DNA from: Otis tarda
Lineage: Eukaryota; Chordata; Aves; Otidiformes; Otididae
Assembly: GCA_026413225.1 (NCBI GenBank)
Contig: CM048552.1
Span: 55,691,001-55,755,000, forward strand
Length of the DNA stretch: 64,000 bases
Reading direction: 5' to 3'
Part shown: piece by piece, positions 44,901-57,500 of the stretch
Layout: each line of letters starts with the position of its first letter
Position numbering within the stretch: position 1 is the stretch's first letter
The notes under the pieces: generated by a model
The model's database searches: none
Told to the model about the DNA's origin: nothing
Seen by the model: only the letters and a program-made list of their open reading frames with translations
Position numbers and translations under genes: made by a program

Positions 44901-47900
44901 GGAATAGCGTGTGCTGCACTGCAAAGCTTCTCGTACAGATTAATCCTTCCATTACGCATCTTATTACTCATCTGCTGAGAAAGGAAGAGGGAAGTGCTGA
45001 CCTTGCTTCTTGCTGGCCTTTTGTAGTAAAGGCAGGCAAACACCGTCCATTCAGGTAAAACCAAGTGAGCCTTCAGGACAGGGGTATTCCTGCACAGGGG
45101 TCTGTTGAAAAATGCAATTATTGCCATCGATGGAATTATTTTTCCATCACCTGTGAAAGATATCTCTCAACTGATATGTGTGGGCTGGGAGAGTACACGG
45201 CCATGGGAGAGCAGGAGCTCTTTAAGAAGCCAGCAGCGCTTATACCTGTGGGGTTGGGTTTTTTGTCTTTTTGGAAAAAGAAAAAAAAAATCTGTGTGAT
45301 TTAAAGCAGTGTTAGATGAGGAGGCAGGATATCTAAACTAGTTGGTTTTTTATAATTGTTTAATCACTTAATCTAAAATGCTGAATTCTGTGTCTGCAAA
45401 GGCTGTTTCACATGGTGGGGAGAAGATACTCTGTGCGTAACAGACCTCTCCGCTTCTTGCAATTGCTGTGCCTTACAGCAGAAACCCCTTGGTTTTTAGG
45501 GCATGTTCTGATGGTGTGGGCTGCAGAGACCTCATCAAAGCAAGTTTTCACGCTACAGAGAGGGGGTCAGGTCCATCTCTTGAACAAATAAAGCTGCCCG
45601 CAACCACACGGTCTGCACGGGACTGCTCAGGCAGACCCACTGTAGACCCAATGCATAACTTCACTAGCGTGTAACATCAGGATATAATTTACTTTATATT
45701 TATAGCTTACAAGTTTTGATAGTGCTAGATGAAACAGTAAGGTTAGTTTAAGGGTTTGATAACAGCGAAAGAGCTCATTTTGAACTGGCGCTACATGGTG
45801 CAAGAAGTTGCCTGGTACAGAATTAGTTTAACTTCTTTATTCTTCCTTTAGTTTGTGTTTGAAAGAAACAGACTCCACGAGCTCCTGGAAAATACTAATT
45901 TACAAGATATATATCTGCCTTTCTTCTTGGCTAACAACATTTTTCTCTGCTGTTCATAGCAATGTAGTGAATCTGTCAAAACAGATGGGAGGACAACACA
46001 GCCACTCTAAGGTAAGGGGCAGAAGCTTGTGTGAAGAGATTTATTTCTGCATCCTCTGCAGTTGGGGAGGTACCAGTGCAGTTCTGTGCCTGGAGAAGAG
46101 CAAAGAGCTGTCATTTTGTGGTGGTCCAGATCAGAAAACTCAGTGAGATGAGAATCTGCCCCCATAGCTAGCAGCAATGGAGATGTACGAGGGATAGCAA
46201 GGGCAAAAACGAGACATTCCATGAGACATTCCCAGATCTCCAGCACGTTAACAGATTCTGACATAGCACTTGTGCATTGGGGCCTGGCTCACGGGGGTGC
46301 TGTCGCAGCAGTAATGAACTACGCAGTTCACATCATCCCCTCAGCAGTATCAGCAGCGAGAGTCTTCATCTTTACAATCACTGGCTGAAAAATTGGATGT
46401 GTATTCTTTTGGTGCTGGAATGGCCTGGACAGGGTTTTTTTTTTTAATTGCAGAATAACCCATTACGCAGTGCATTTCATTTGCAGTCTTGCTTGCTGTG
46501 AGTTTTCAAAGCAGCTGAAAAAATAATAAGTGTGTCCAGATTGCTGCTATTTTCGCCTGGATTTTGTCTGCCAAAATTTCATGAAGGCTTTTAGGAGATC
46601 TCCCAACCATGCCGACACGCTAGGTTTTAACCGAATCGGAAATTACTTAAAAGGCACATGGTTACTGGTGACAGTGGAAACAGCACCTCAGAGGAGCAGA
46701 TTTTAACAGCAGGGAAATCCTCTTCACAATGTTGTATTGGTAGCTGTATCTCCACCGCCAAATGCCAGCTGGACACACGTATGCTGAGCTCGAGGGCGTC
46801 TATGCAGAAGGGGTCTGGGATCAAACCCCGCCAGCCTTGGCACGATGGGATCAGCCCCGGTTTATCCACAGGAAAACACATTTTTCTGACTTCACCCAGT
46901 GCTCAGCTAGCACTGGGAGAATCGCAATCGTTAGCACTTGTTATCCAGCTGTCGTCACAGCACGCGTTTGTCTTATTCTTAGTAACGGCTAATCTCTTCT
47001 GTACGCTTACATCCAGATATGGAGGACGCGGGTTTTTTTGTGTTTTGTTTTTTTTTTTTTTTTCCAATAGGATTTATTTGGAATTAGAGGCAAATGCCAT
47101 CCAGGCCTTGGCAGGCTTCCCTGTGGCTTCCTTACTGAAAATTGTCGCTTTACAATTCTTGGCTTGGCCTTTCTGATCTTAATCTGTGATGGGCAGAAGA
47201 TTTCAGCATGTCTGGGTGGATTAGAGACGTGACAGGGCCCCGCTAAATGTCCCGTTATCTCAGCTGAGTGATGGCATGTCGAAAGGCCCAGAGTTGCTGT
47301 TTTGAACAAAAAAAAAAACCTCCCCTGTCCTGTTGTTCTCAGGAAGTTTGTAGTTCTTTTAATGTCCTTGAGGAGCTGTGGTGACTTGCTGATGTGAAGG
47401 TTTTATGAAGCGCTGCCTTTTGTGAATGCTGATGTGAGAAAACTAATTTGATGGATTTTTCTCATCATCTTTCCTTGTGCACATGTCCATGCAGTCCTAA
47501 GCTTCGGAGTCACCCGTTGCATACAAAATAAATGTCATCTTTTCTTCTGAATTATTTCTCCTAGGCTTGCCTTGTGACTGTGAATCAAAAAATACTTTGA
47601 CACCAGTTTTATAGCTTTGAGATTCCTCAGATGACAGCAGGCAATGTATGAGGGTTTTATAGTTTTTTTCACAAGAGAAGACAGCCTATTATCTCTTTGT
47701 TGCATTTTTACTTTCTGTTACATTTTGAAAGAGACAAGTTGGAGACTTCATATGCTGCTTTCAAAACTCTTAAAGTATTCATCAAGAATAAAACAGAATG
47801 TTCCAAGAAAACTGAAATCTTGTATTTTGTGTTAGAAGACAAAGTGGGAAAATTTTCTCCTTCCCTCATAAGCAGGGAAGAGGACAAAGAAATGGAGAAA

Positions 47901-48744
47901 GAAGTAATAATTCTTATTTCCTCAGTGCTTTTCTCTGGTGCAAATACACACAAGCTTTACCTAATGTTGAAAGAGAAACATTCATGGAAGTTTTTTGTAA
48001 CAGAGCGGCACGTTGGCCTCACCTTTGAGAAGGTGCGTGGTTGACTGACCTTCTAAAAAATGAAAACTGACTCTGGAGGCCTTGTACCTTCCACCTGCAA
48101 GTTGTTAAGGGCTCCGAGCGTACCTCAGGGTTTCCTAGCCGAGTCCAAAGCTGTATTAATTTGTGAAGCTCAGCAGCCTGATCACGCACCTCTTCTCCTT
48201 GAGGAGTCTGGTTTATTCTTGCCGAGTTAGAGGGGGCTCGATCTGAGGGGGGAGCCGGGGCCAGTGTCTTGTGCTATTTACATTTTTTGTGTATTCTGTT
48301 GGTTTTGGGGTTTTTTTTTTTGTGGTTTTTTTGGTTTTTTTTAGGAGTCCGGACACCGGCAGGTGGCAGCCGAGCCCCGCTTCCCCCATCCCAGGCTCCG
48401 CTCCGGCTGCCGGGGACCGGACAGGGCAGGAACCGGAGCAGAGGGACTTTTACTCAAATCAAATTACAATGTGAAGATTTTGAACCCTAGCCTGGAGGAG
48501 AGGGCACAGCAGGAGCTGGGAATAAGAGCAAAGTCAATGTTGTTCTGCGGAGAAAAGCTGCATCCCCTTGCTGTGAGGGGGATGCTCCTTTTTGGACTAT
48601 GCTGTCTCCATCATACGCTGCTCGTACAAATTGGTGGGGGTTAATTTTTTTTCCTTGGTGTCATTATAGCATTATAGTGAATTAAAATCCTGGATGAACT
48701 TAAGGCCTTTGTTTTAATATAGGCAAAATTTTTGTTTGATGTCA
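41961..48744. other. Distal 3' flank and intergenic sequence
   Basis: Unique AT-rich sequence with scattered open frames up to 172 codons, none with a recognisable domain. T-rich runs lie at 47041-47063 and 48310-48341. A possible isolated exon at 45960-46011 is treated as a finding only. Confidence 0.7.
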
Positions 48745-49107
48745 CGGAGAAGAGAAGGCTCCAGGGAAACCTTATTGCGGCCTTTCGATACTTAAAGGGG
48801 GCCTACAAGGAACATGGGAACAAACTTTTTACCAGGGCCTGTTGCGATAGGACAAGGGGTAACAGTTTTAAATGAAAAGAGTGCAGATTTAGATTAGACA
48901 TGAGAAAAAAATTTTTCACAATGAGGGTGGTGGAACACTGACACAGGTTGCCCAGAGAGGTGGTGGATGCCCCATCCCTGGAAACGTTCAAGGCCAGGTT
49001 GGATGGGGCTCTGAGCAACCTGATCTGGTTGGAGATGTCCCTGCTCCTTGCAGGGGGGTTGGACTAGATGGCCTTTAAAGGTCCCTTCCAACCCTAACTA
49101 TTCTATG
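48745..49107 (+). mobile_element. CR1 LINE 3' fragment (about 360 bp)
   Basis: It covers the C-terminal end of ORF2 (EKRRLQGNLIAAFRYLKGAY, then [10 protein letters not shown] and [20 protein letters not shown], with stops) plus the 3' UTR hairpin, ending CTATTCTATG. It closely resembles the 3' end of the intron 7 copy. Confidence 0.93.
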
Positions 49108-52100
49108 TCAGAAAGTTAAAGAATTGAATGTCCTGCCTATGCGTTGAATGCTGCTGGGGAAAAAAAAAAGTGCTCTAGTTGGGTAAATATATGTTGAATC
49201 AAGCGTGGGACTGTTTGATGGGAAGAAAAAGAAATAGCCAAGTGGTGTGTTTCAGTGCAAGACATTTCAGAGGTGAAAGTGAAATCCATGGATTTACATG
49301 TAACTAAAAATTAAGTTGCAAGAAGGAAGCATTTGTAAAGTGATTGTGGCAAAAGGATACACCTGAATTCAGGAGACCCCAGGAATGTGGTGGGATTATA
49401 TTTTTATACTACTGCCGTCACCACCAAAATCTACTAGGCCATTTCAGTGTAATCTTCATTTCACAGATTTGGCATGATTTTGTGAGGCAGAGTGAATTAC
49501 TTGGGCTGGTGAAAGTAGATGTTGTTGCTACACGTGATTGTTTGCATTTTGGGCAGGTTTCTTACCAGCACTTGGCTTAAAGATATCACTAAATGATTTC
49601 ACAGTGCCACCAACAGTCATGATTTCAGTCTCTGCTTTCTGGTTTGTACAACTGAATCCCTTCTGATGAGCTAAGCCTGAGCCATCCTTCCTCTGCCCAT
49701 CTACAACTTCATCACAGCTCTCAGTGTATTTATGCCTTATACTCTTTTTTTTTTCCTCCAGGAGTTTGCCTTCTAGTTGCATTACAAGTATGAGGTGAAT
49801 GAATGTGACCTGATAGCTGTGGAAACACGCTTTTTCAGTTGTAAAAGCCTGTGTGGTTTGTAGGGTGGTTGTAGTCGTGGACTTCCTTCATTTGAGGCAA
49901 CACATGAAGACTTCAAAGCATCGTGTAGAGAAAACTGATTCTTTGCAACAAGAACTGTCCTAGGCAGCCACCTCTCCAGTTGCTTTCCAGAAGCTAGAGG
50001 GGTTTAGGTTAGCTGCCACAGGGCAGTCTTCTAGTAATGTATACACTAGAAGAAATGTGGAGAAAAGGTCAAAATCATCTGTTAACTGAACAGCACAATG
50101 ACCTTGAACTCCTTTATTCTGTCCTGACAGGTCTTAATGCTCTGTCATTTTCTGTTAGTGAAATACGTGTGTGGTTCTGGTAGGCAAAGAAAGGCAAAAA
50201 TGATGTAGCCTCGCCCTGCCGGGGCACATCAGCCAAGGACAGACATGCTTGTCAAAAGCCTTCTTGCAGCACTGCTCTACAAACATAATTAACATTAAAA
50301 CCACATTAATGAATCTTGACTGTCCCTTCCTAGCTGCTTGAATGGCTAATGTGATGTATGATATGACATCTGAGCATGAAGCTTGGCTTTCCGATGCCAC
50401 ATAGAAAGAAATCCAACTGTCCTTGACAGGGAGTGGCAGCAGCAATGCCATGGCAGAGCCTCCCCAGACCCCGCTCGGCCAGCTGCTCTCAAGAGCAGAG
50501 GCACCAACTGTGTCCAAAGGGCGGGCTGTGGCTCACCAGAGCAACTTCTCCTGCCCGGGGATTCCTCCCGGCCCCTCTTCTTCTCAGGTGTCTCATGGGC
50601 ACAGGCTGGAGGAATAGCTCTCTACTGTTTCCTCACCACAGCCCTCTTTGCTGAGGGACTCTTGAGCCCCTTGGTCACTACATAACCAGAAGTGAAGCTG
50701 TGGCTTGTGATGGGAGGATGATGGGTCCCATGAAATGACCAGTGTCTGCGTGCAAGCTGGGCCATGTGGTTAGTGGTGCACACATTGCCCAACATCCAAC
50801 TGTCTCTACTGTCCGATACAAAACGGAGCACACGGCATACAGTGCGGTTTGGTCCATATGAAGAGACCCTGAGTAGCTCCTCAAGAAGGTCTGGAGGTTA
50901 CCAAGCTCAACAGCATGGGCTCTGTGATCCTCTAGCCATCTTAGTTCGGTCCAGACGGTGTCATAAACCTTTCCCAAGTGTCTCATGCTGTGTAGAAAAG
51001 GAAATGTGTTTGATTTTACAGAAAAATGCAGTCCTTTTGTCTGTCTCATGATTGGTAAAATAAAGATAACATCTGACCATGCTCCCTGAGAGGCGAGGCA
51101 TTCATAAAAATAATTTCCTTGTTCAATGCTTTGGGGTCAATGCAAATGCCATGTGAATGTGACCTGCTTTTAAGCTTAAAAAATAAGCCAGTTAAGTGCA
51201 GACTTTTGGAGCAATCACTGCTGTCAGAATACCATCAGCTTGCTGAGATGTGGCCAAATTAAGTTCAGGGCAAGTTACAGGAAACAAAGTCTGTCTCTCA
51301 TAACGCTGTCTGCACCGGCGGTACTGTTGATAAGACAAAGCAGGAATTACAGCTTGATGGTCACGCACAACATGTGGCTCCATTCTAGAGGCAGCTGCAG
51401 AAAAACCGCACGTAGTCAGAGATGTGAACCCAATGCGTGTCCTGTTTCTCTAACCACAGGCAGAGGTGCTTAGAAAAGCCCGGCGTTACCACCAGAAGAG
51501 GCTTTGAATAACCTGGGATGGCAGTTTAACGTCCTCCTCCTCTTGGCCATGATGTACCTTGTGGTTGAGGGAGTGTGCCGAGCCCTCTCAGCTGGTGGTG
51601 GACCTTTAGGAGACCTCCCAAACCTCAACAGCTCCGCCCAGAGATGTCATAAGCCCGGGAATTCCCCTTGCGATGGCTGCTTTGATGAGCCAGGCTGAGT
51701 TGTTTGATGCAATCGTCTGCTTCTGGACAGGAGGCTATGCTGTACCAGCACCGTTACAACTGGTAACAATTTATTCCTGTCCTGTCTTGCAAGGAGTCTG
51801 GTAAGAGAAGGCAAAAATTGCAGGGACTACAAAAGCTGCCTTCCTCCTGGTCTCCTACTGATTGTTCCTTGCGTTATGCTGTATCTTGCAGTGAGTTCGT
51901 ATTTTCCGTCCATCATTGCAGTGGTCACTACTATGGAATACAGATAAAAAATGCAGGAAATGCAAGTATGGTTGAACTCACTTAGGATTGTTTGCAGTAG
52001 AGGAATGCCTGGAAAGGCGAGTTCGGTGTGCTGGTTATGCAGAAGACATAACAGGTCTTCTTACCAGCTCTTTTACTGATAAAAAGGAGTGAGGACAGTC

Positions 52101-54530
52101 TCTATCAAGTCATTATTTTATAGCCCCGCTCTGTAGTGTTGATCATTTAAAGAGATGTAAACAGAAAAGGAAGAAAGGACCTCCCTTCCTCTTTCTGCCT
52201 TCACTGTACAAACTCCTTTTTGTCACGGTAGTAAGTGGAAACCTTAAGCTTTAAACACTTTCCAGTGGAAAACAAATTTGAAGTTCCTGGTTTAGTTTCC
52301 TATGTGTCACTTTGCTGGGATTGATGCTGGGCAGAAAAGGAGAGAAAATACACATAGTGGAAAAATAATTTCCTTCTCAATAGCTGGAGTTATTTGTGCT
52401 AAATAGGGGCGTAAGGTTTCTCTCTGCTTTTCAGGCTTAGGAGTCGAGGGTGGGATGAGGGGGACTCAACTGGCTGAACTAATTCTCAGGAAAGAATTAG
52501 TAATTTCACAGAGAATGAGTAATCTTCCCCCTCACCCTTTTTCATAATGGACGCACCAAAAGAAAGAGCATGGCAGCTAAAAATACTTCTGCATTTTTCT
52601 TGTGGTCAACCTTATCTGGACTATCGCAGCTCTCGAGGGACTCGCAGCGTTGCAGACGGATCTTTCACAAGCCAAGTGGGATGAGTCAAGGGGTGACTTT
52701 GGCCAGGAGTGCCCAGCAGTGGAGCATCCTTGCCGCTTTGCCCAAGGCAAGAGCATATGCTCCAGGACAGGAAACAAAAGATGCCGCTGCGTGCAGCCAG
52801 CAAACGAGTTCAGGTTGTCTTCTGCACACTCATACGAGCTGCTGACAAACGGTTTTCATCTGCCCCCTCCCTGCACTCGCTACTGATGTTTCACAACCAA
52901 CTTGATGCATCCATTTTCCCTTCCCGCAGCCTTGCTAGTAAGCTGGGGTGGGCGACCTGGGGAGTCTGTTGTAGAGCGGGGCAATTTTCTTGCAGGTGGG
53001 AGTTGAGCAGGTCTCTGTCCTGAAGGGTGGGAGACCATCGCCTCTTCTGCCTCCTTCCACCACTGTCAGGCAAGCCTTACCCTGAAGGTGGACTACAGCC
53101 AGAAATGTCTGAAGACTCTTAGCACAAGATTGGTGGTCAACAACTTCTAAAACTTCATACGTGCATCAGAAAACAAAAGGAAAATAAATCTGTGGCTTCT
53201 GGAACACAAGAAAGAGCTTGGGCCTCTCATCTGGAGTGATAGCTGGTCTTGTGAAATTTGGGCTGTTTGGTGAAAAGTACCAGATGGTTCCAATTTGTGA
53301 TGCTGATTGAGAAAAGTTGTGGGATCGGGGTTGATTTTTCAAAGCAAGTGCCTCTTGTTCTGGCTCAGTTCTCAGGCAGATCTGTGGGCTGAAGTCAGAC
53401 AGCAGCTGCCCATCTCACATTCAATAGTATGTGCAGATCACTGAAAATCTCATATTACAGAGTGTGTGTAGATCACTGATAAAAAATTCATGCTGGGTAG
53501 TTAAAATATTTTTGAAATATAAGTTTACTCTTATAATTTCCCTGGCAAGGCACATATGTACAACTTCCACCTCACTTTACAACCTAGACCACTTCTCTAA
53601 ATATTCACAAGTTTAATTCTTGGGTAGATCGGTTGTGCAGGGTGGATGGAGCTGGCACCAGTGGGGTGGGAGGTGCTGTCCCTGTATCCCTGTGAACCAA
53701 AGCATGTCCAGACAGAGCAGTCCCTGGCGTTCCAAGCCGGGTTGGGCAAGGAATCCAGCTCTCCCTTACGCAAAGGACCCAGGGACGGCATCATCCCCTT
53801 TGAGATTCCCGAGTGACAGCAGAGGAAAGAAATCCTGCCAGATTTTGCTTGCATAAGAAGGTATTCAGGAGTAGTTGATCAAAACTCATTTCCTGGCCAC
53901 GTAATTGCAGGAACAAGCAAGCCCGCGTGTTGCATTTGGATAAAGCCACCTTATTCTTTAATTCCTGCTGGCTTTCGCAGGCAGATGTATCTGCAAGGGG
54001 CTGATGTCCCCACGGCAGAGTGAGCCAGGGACTCTCCCACTGCCAGAAGGAGGTGATACCTCTGCCTTTCCTAGGCCCTTTCTTTTCAGCACCCATACTT
54101 TCCTTACCCAAGTGTAAAAAAAATAAATGACCAAACAACCCTAAAATTAAAAAACAACCCCAGATCTTCTCCTGGGAAACATGTAAATAAGCAGGGAAAA
54201 AGAAAATAAGCGAAATGCAACCAAAGCAGCCTCTCTGAAGACTGATTTCTAATGCCGCCAACAAAAAATTGGCAGTGACCCTCTCTCCCGCACACGCAGG
54301 GACAGTGCTGGGCTGAACCCGCAGCCTTGCATTTCATCCCAGAAGGCGGGAACCTCCCAGCAGAGAAGGGCTGGGTAGAAGAGGCGAGTGGTGTAACATG
54401 AGTGGGTGGCTAATCCGTGTGAAAATCTGCTGCCGTTTCTGCCCACTGCTCCTACGCCCACGTGTGCTGCGGTCGTCGCCTGCCAGCTCCTGCCTCTCAG
54501 CCCGGAGGCCCTGCAGAGGCTGGCACTGGC

Positions 54531-54557
54531 ATCATCATCATCATCATTATCATCATC
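54531..54557 (+). repeat. ATC trinucleotide microsatellite
   Basis: Nine tandem ATC-type units with one ATT interruption. It lies in GC-rich intergenic DNA. Confidence 0.9.
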
Positions 54558-57500
54558 AGTCGCTCCCTTTGCGTGATGCTCGAGGGACTTTCACATGCTC
54601 AGACGCCCACCTAAGGGTATCGCAAAGTATCTACTGGTAAACTGCAACTGGCAAAACAATAAATACTTTGGCAAAAGCCCTCTGTGCTTTTCCTTCCCTT
54701 GCACCTGGTCCATTAGCATCCCTTCCTCCTACAGCAGCTTTGCGATCTGCCCCAAAAAGCAGTATATTTGAGTCATTTGGGACCAACAGGGGCTCCGAGG
54801 TTTCCACCAAAAGACCATTTCTCATGAAGACCGTTAAGGCAGCCGCCCCTTTGGACTTGCAGGGACCCCCAGCATTGCTGGCTTTGCCGCGCTTGAAAAC
54901 TGCAGCAACATGACCTGGCAAAACCTGAGGAGAAGGGGCCCGATGCTATGTAACACTTCCCGGGCCAAAACCAGCCCAACCTGTCTGATCCTCCGCACGC
55001 CTGGGAACACAACGCTCCTGTGCGCTCACGCCAAGGTGAACCCGTCTGAAACAGAAAACCCGCTCCATGGGTACAGGGGCACCGTTTCCCTGAGGTTCTC
55101 CCCGCTGTCCTCCGTGACATTCCAACCATGTGCTGCCGGGCAGCCAGGACCCAGTGGCCCCGTGCCGCGCCTACACAACTCTGGTGATGTTTGTGAAGGA
55201 GCGAGTGTAGGTGGATCCCAGGAGCTGTTAGGAAGCTGTGATGAGGAAGGATCCTGCGTGAACATCCTTCCATTCCTGTCCCTGCTCCCGGCAGACTTTC
55301 CGCTCACCTCATGCCCGCTCAGTCGCTGCAAATTCCTCACTCCTCTGTGCTCGACAGCCTCCTGCCCCTCACCTGAGGTCACTCTCACCGGCTGGCTGCT
55401 CCCTCAGTGCCCTGGGTGAGTTTGCTGGCTCTTCCGGAGGTGACAGCTGGCCCGAGGGGCATGCCGTCGGTATTGTCACCACCAGTTATTTTCAATGGCA
55501 GAATCTGACACTGCGGACGTGCGCGTCCACCAGCGGTCTTGGCAAGCGCAGATGGGTTATAGGTGCAAACGGATGGGCTCCTTCTTCCGTGCTCTGAAAT
55601 TAAGGGACAGGTGCCCCTTTCCTTTTAGCTGTTCTTAATAACAAAATCCCTTCTTCACCCGCGCTAGCCATCATTCCGTGCTCCTGGCATTTCATGCCCA
55701 TATGGCTTTGCTTCCTCCTGCCTCCCTCCCAGCCCACCCTCCCACTGATTCTGCTTTGTGCTGAAATTTCAATCTCTTGGGCCATCAACGGCTTCACCCC
55801 CTCAGGGTGCCAGCAGCCCTGCAACCAGCAAGAGGGCTGCACGTAGAGAAAGGGCCAGCTCCGTTTCAGTAGGTGTCGGATGCTCTGCATGCGCAAGAGC
55901 TGTTGGTGCAGGAGGCACCGTGCCAAGAGTTAGTGATGGGAAAGAAGAAAACTAAGTGACTTTTTTTGTACAACATATCATTTTTCACTGTGAGTGCTCA
56001 CACGAGGGCGGGTGGGTGAGAGCCTATGAAACCCTTGGGAGGAGGGGCTGTGGGGACCGGTGGCAGGAATTGCTGCTCTCCTGCTTTTCCTGTTTATCCT
56101 GCCTCCATTTTCCCATTCCCTCTCTTTTTTTTTTCCTCTCCCAAAAGTGCTGATTCAGCTCTTCTTGACAGGAGCTCAGGGCTGCGGTTTTAGCAGGACT
56201 CGGTAGTGCTGGCAGGGAAACAGATTTTTTCTCGTGCTGGTTTTCCCCTTTTCCCTTTTCTTGGATCAACTTGCCCAATGATACCCACTTACCCACAACA
56301 GAAACCCCATCTTTCTGGTGACAGCTCACAGCTCCTGTCATCTCCTGGCCCCACAATGGCTGCTGGGACCTGTCAGCAAAGGCAAATTAGATCAGTGAGA
56401 GATGTTCAGGAGAGGCCTTCAATGGTGCCAGCTGATGTGGGAATGGGGAGCTATGTGCAGGCTCTGGCTGCAGTCCCAGCCCCAGACTGGTGATGATGTG
56501 GAGGTCAGAACCAAGCCATGGCTTGGATGCAGGGGTTTTGCTGAGGCTGAAGGGACCCCTTTCCTTGCCCTATCCCTTGCAAGCCATGCCTGCCCCTGTA
56601 TCAGGGCTCATTCCTGCTCTGGGAGACCTTATGGGAAGGGAGTACCATCACCTTGATTTCTCGGTAGGTGGTTGAGAGTTTCCCAAAAACTCTGGGTTTT
56701 TCCTCTCCTTCTGATGATCCTGTACCAGTTGCATCCTGAGGCCACTATTGTGGTTGCCGAACCTGTGTCCCACAAGCTCCCTCCCTTCTCCCCCCTGTCC
56801 GCAGCTTACGAGAGACCTGTGTACATTATCACCCCATTCATCATTCCCCAGAAATCCATACGGGATAGGGGACTCATGGAGACACTTGGGTGAGTAGGAG
56901 GAGGTGTCGCACCTTCATTCCTGAAACCATAGAAAAGGGGTGCTGACCCAAACAGCTTGGGAGCCGCTGGTACAGCCATCACAGAGGTGGCTGGTGTGAA
57001 ACCCGGAGGTGTGAGGACAAAAATCATGCCTGCTGAAATGCAGGGCTGGGGTGGCCGAGGTGCTCCAGGAGCTGAGCTGCCGCTCCTCAGCATCCTCGCC
57101 TGCTGTCTTGGCCAGGCCCTCGCTCCTCTGGCAGCAGCTACAGGCCAGGTCACAGGAGGGAAGCTGCTGGCCAAAACCAGTTTCTTTTTGCTTCTGCTGC
57201 ACCAGGGCAGTGGCCACAGGATGACAAAAGCTCCTTGAAGCAGCTAGACAATAGCAAAATGAGTTTGTCAGGCTTTTTGATTTTATTTATTGGTTAGTTT
57301 AGCTGTGACATCACTGATAAAATTGAATACTTTAGTTTAAATCATCTTTTTAGCAATAAAATTGCAGCTTATTTCCCCCAGAATTTCCCTTTTGTTCTTT
57401 GCTTAAACACTCTTGCTTAAAACGCCCTTTGGCCGTCATTAATTACATCCCCAGTTTTACAAACAATTAATCTTTGGAAATCAGAATTTCGGGGGAGGGC

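Noticed and set aside
46658-47176. Plus-strand 172-codon open frame
   Set aside because: It includes a poly-Phe stretch from a T run and no domain, so a chance frame is likeliest.
49528-49782. Minus-strand 84-codon hydrophilic open frame
   Set aside because: It has a plausible amino-acid mix but no recognisable family, no splice context and no conservation data.
50622-51383. Minus-strand series of open frames (69, 123 and 63 codons) that might be a decayed coding element
   Set aside because: The frames change and stops intervene, no motif could be assigned, and frames of this length are common in this composition. A translated database search would decide.
54773-55419. Overlapping open frames of 166 (minus) and 169 (plus) codons
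   Set aside because: Both are in GC-rich DNA, occupy the same bases, and show no domain, signal peptide or membrane pattern.
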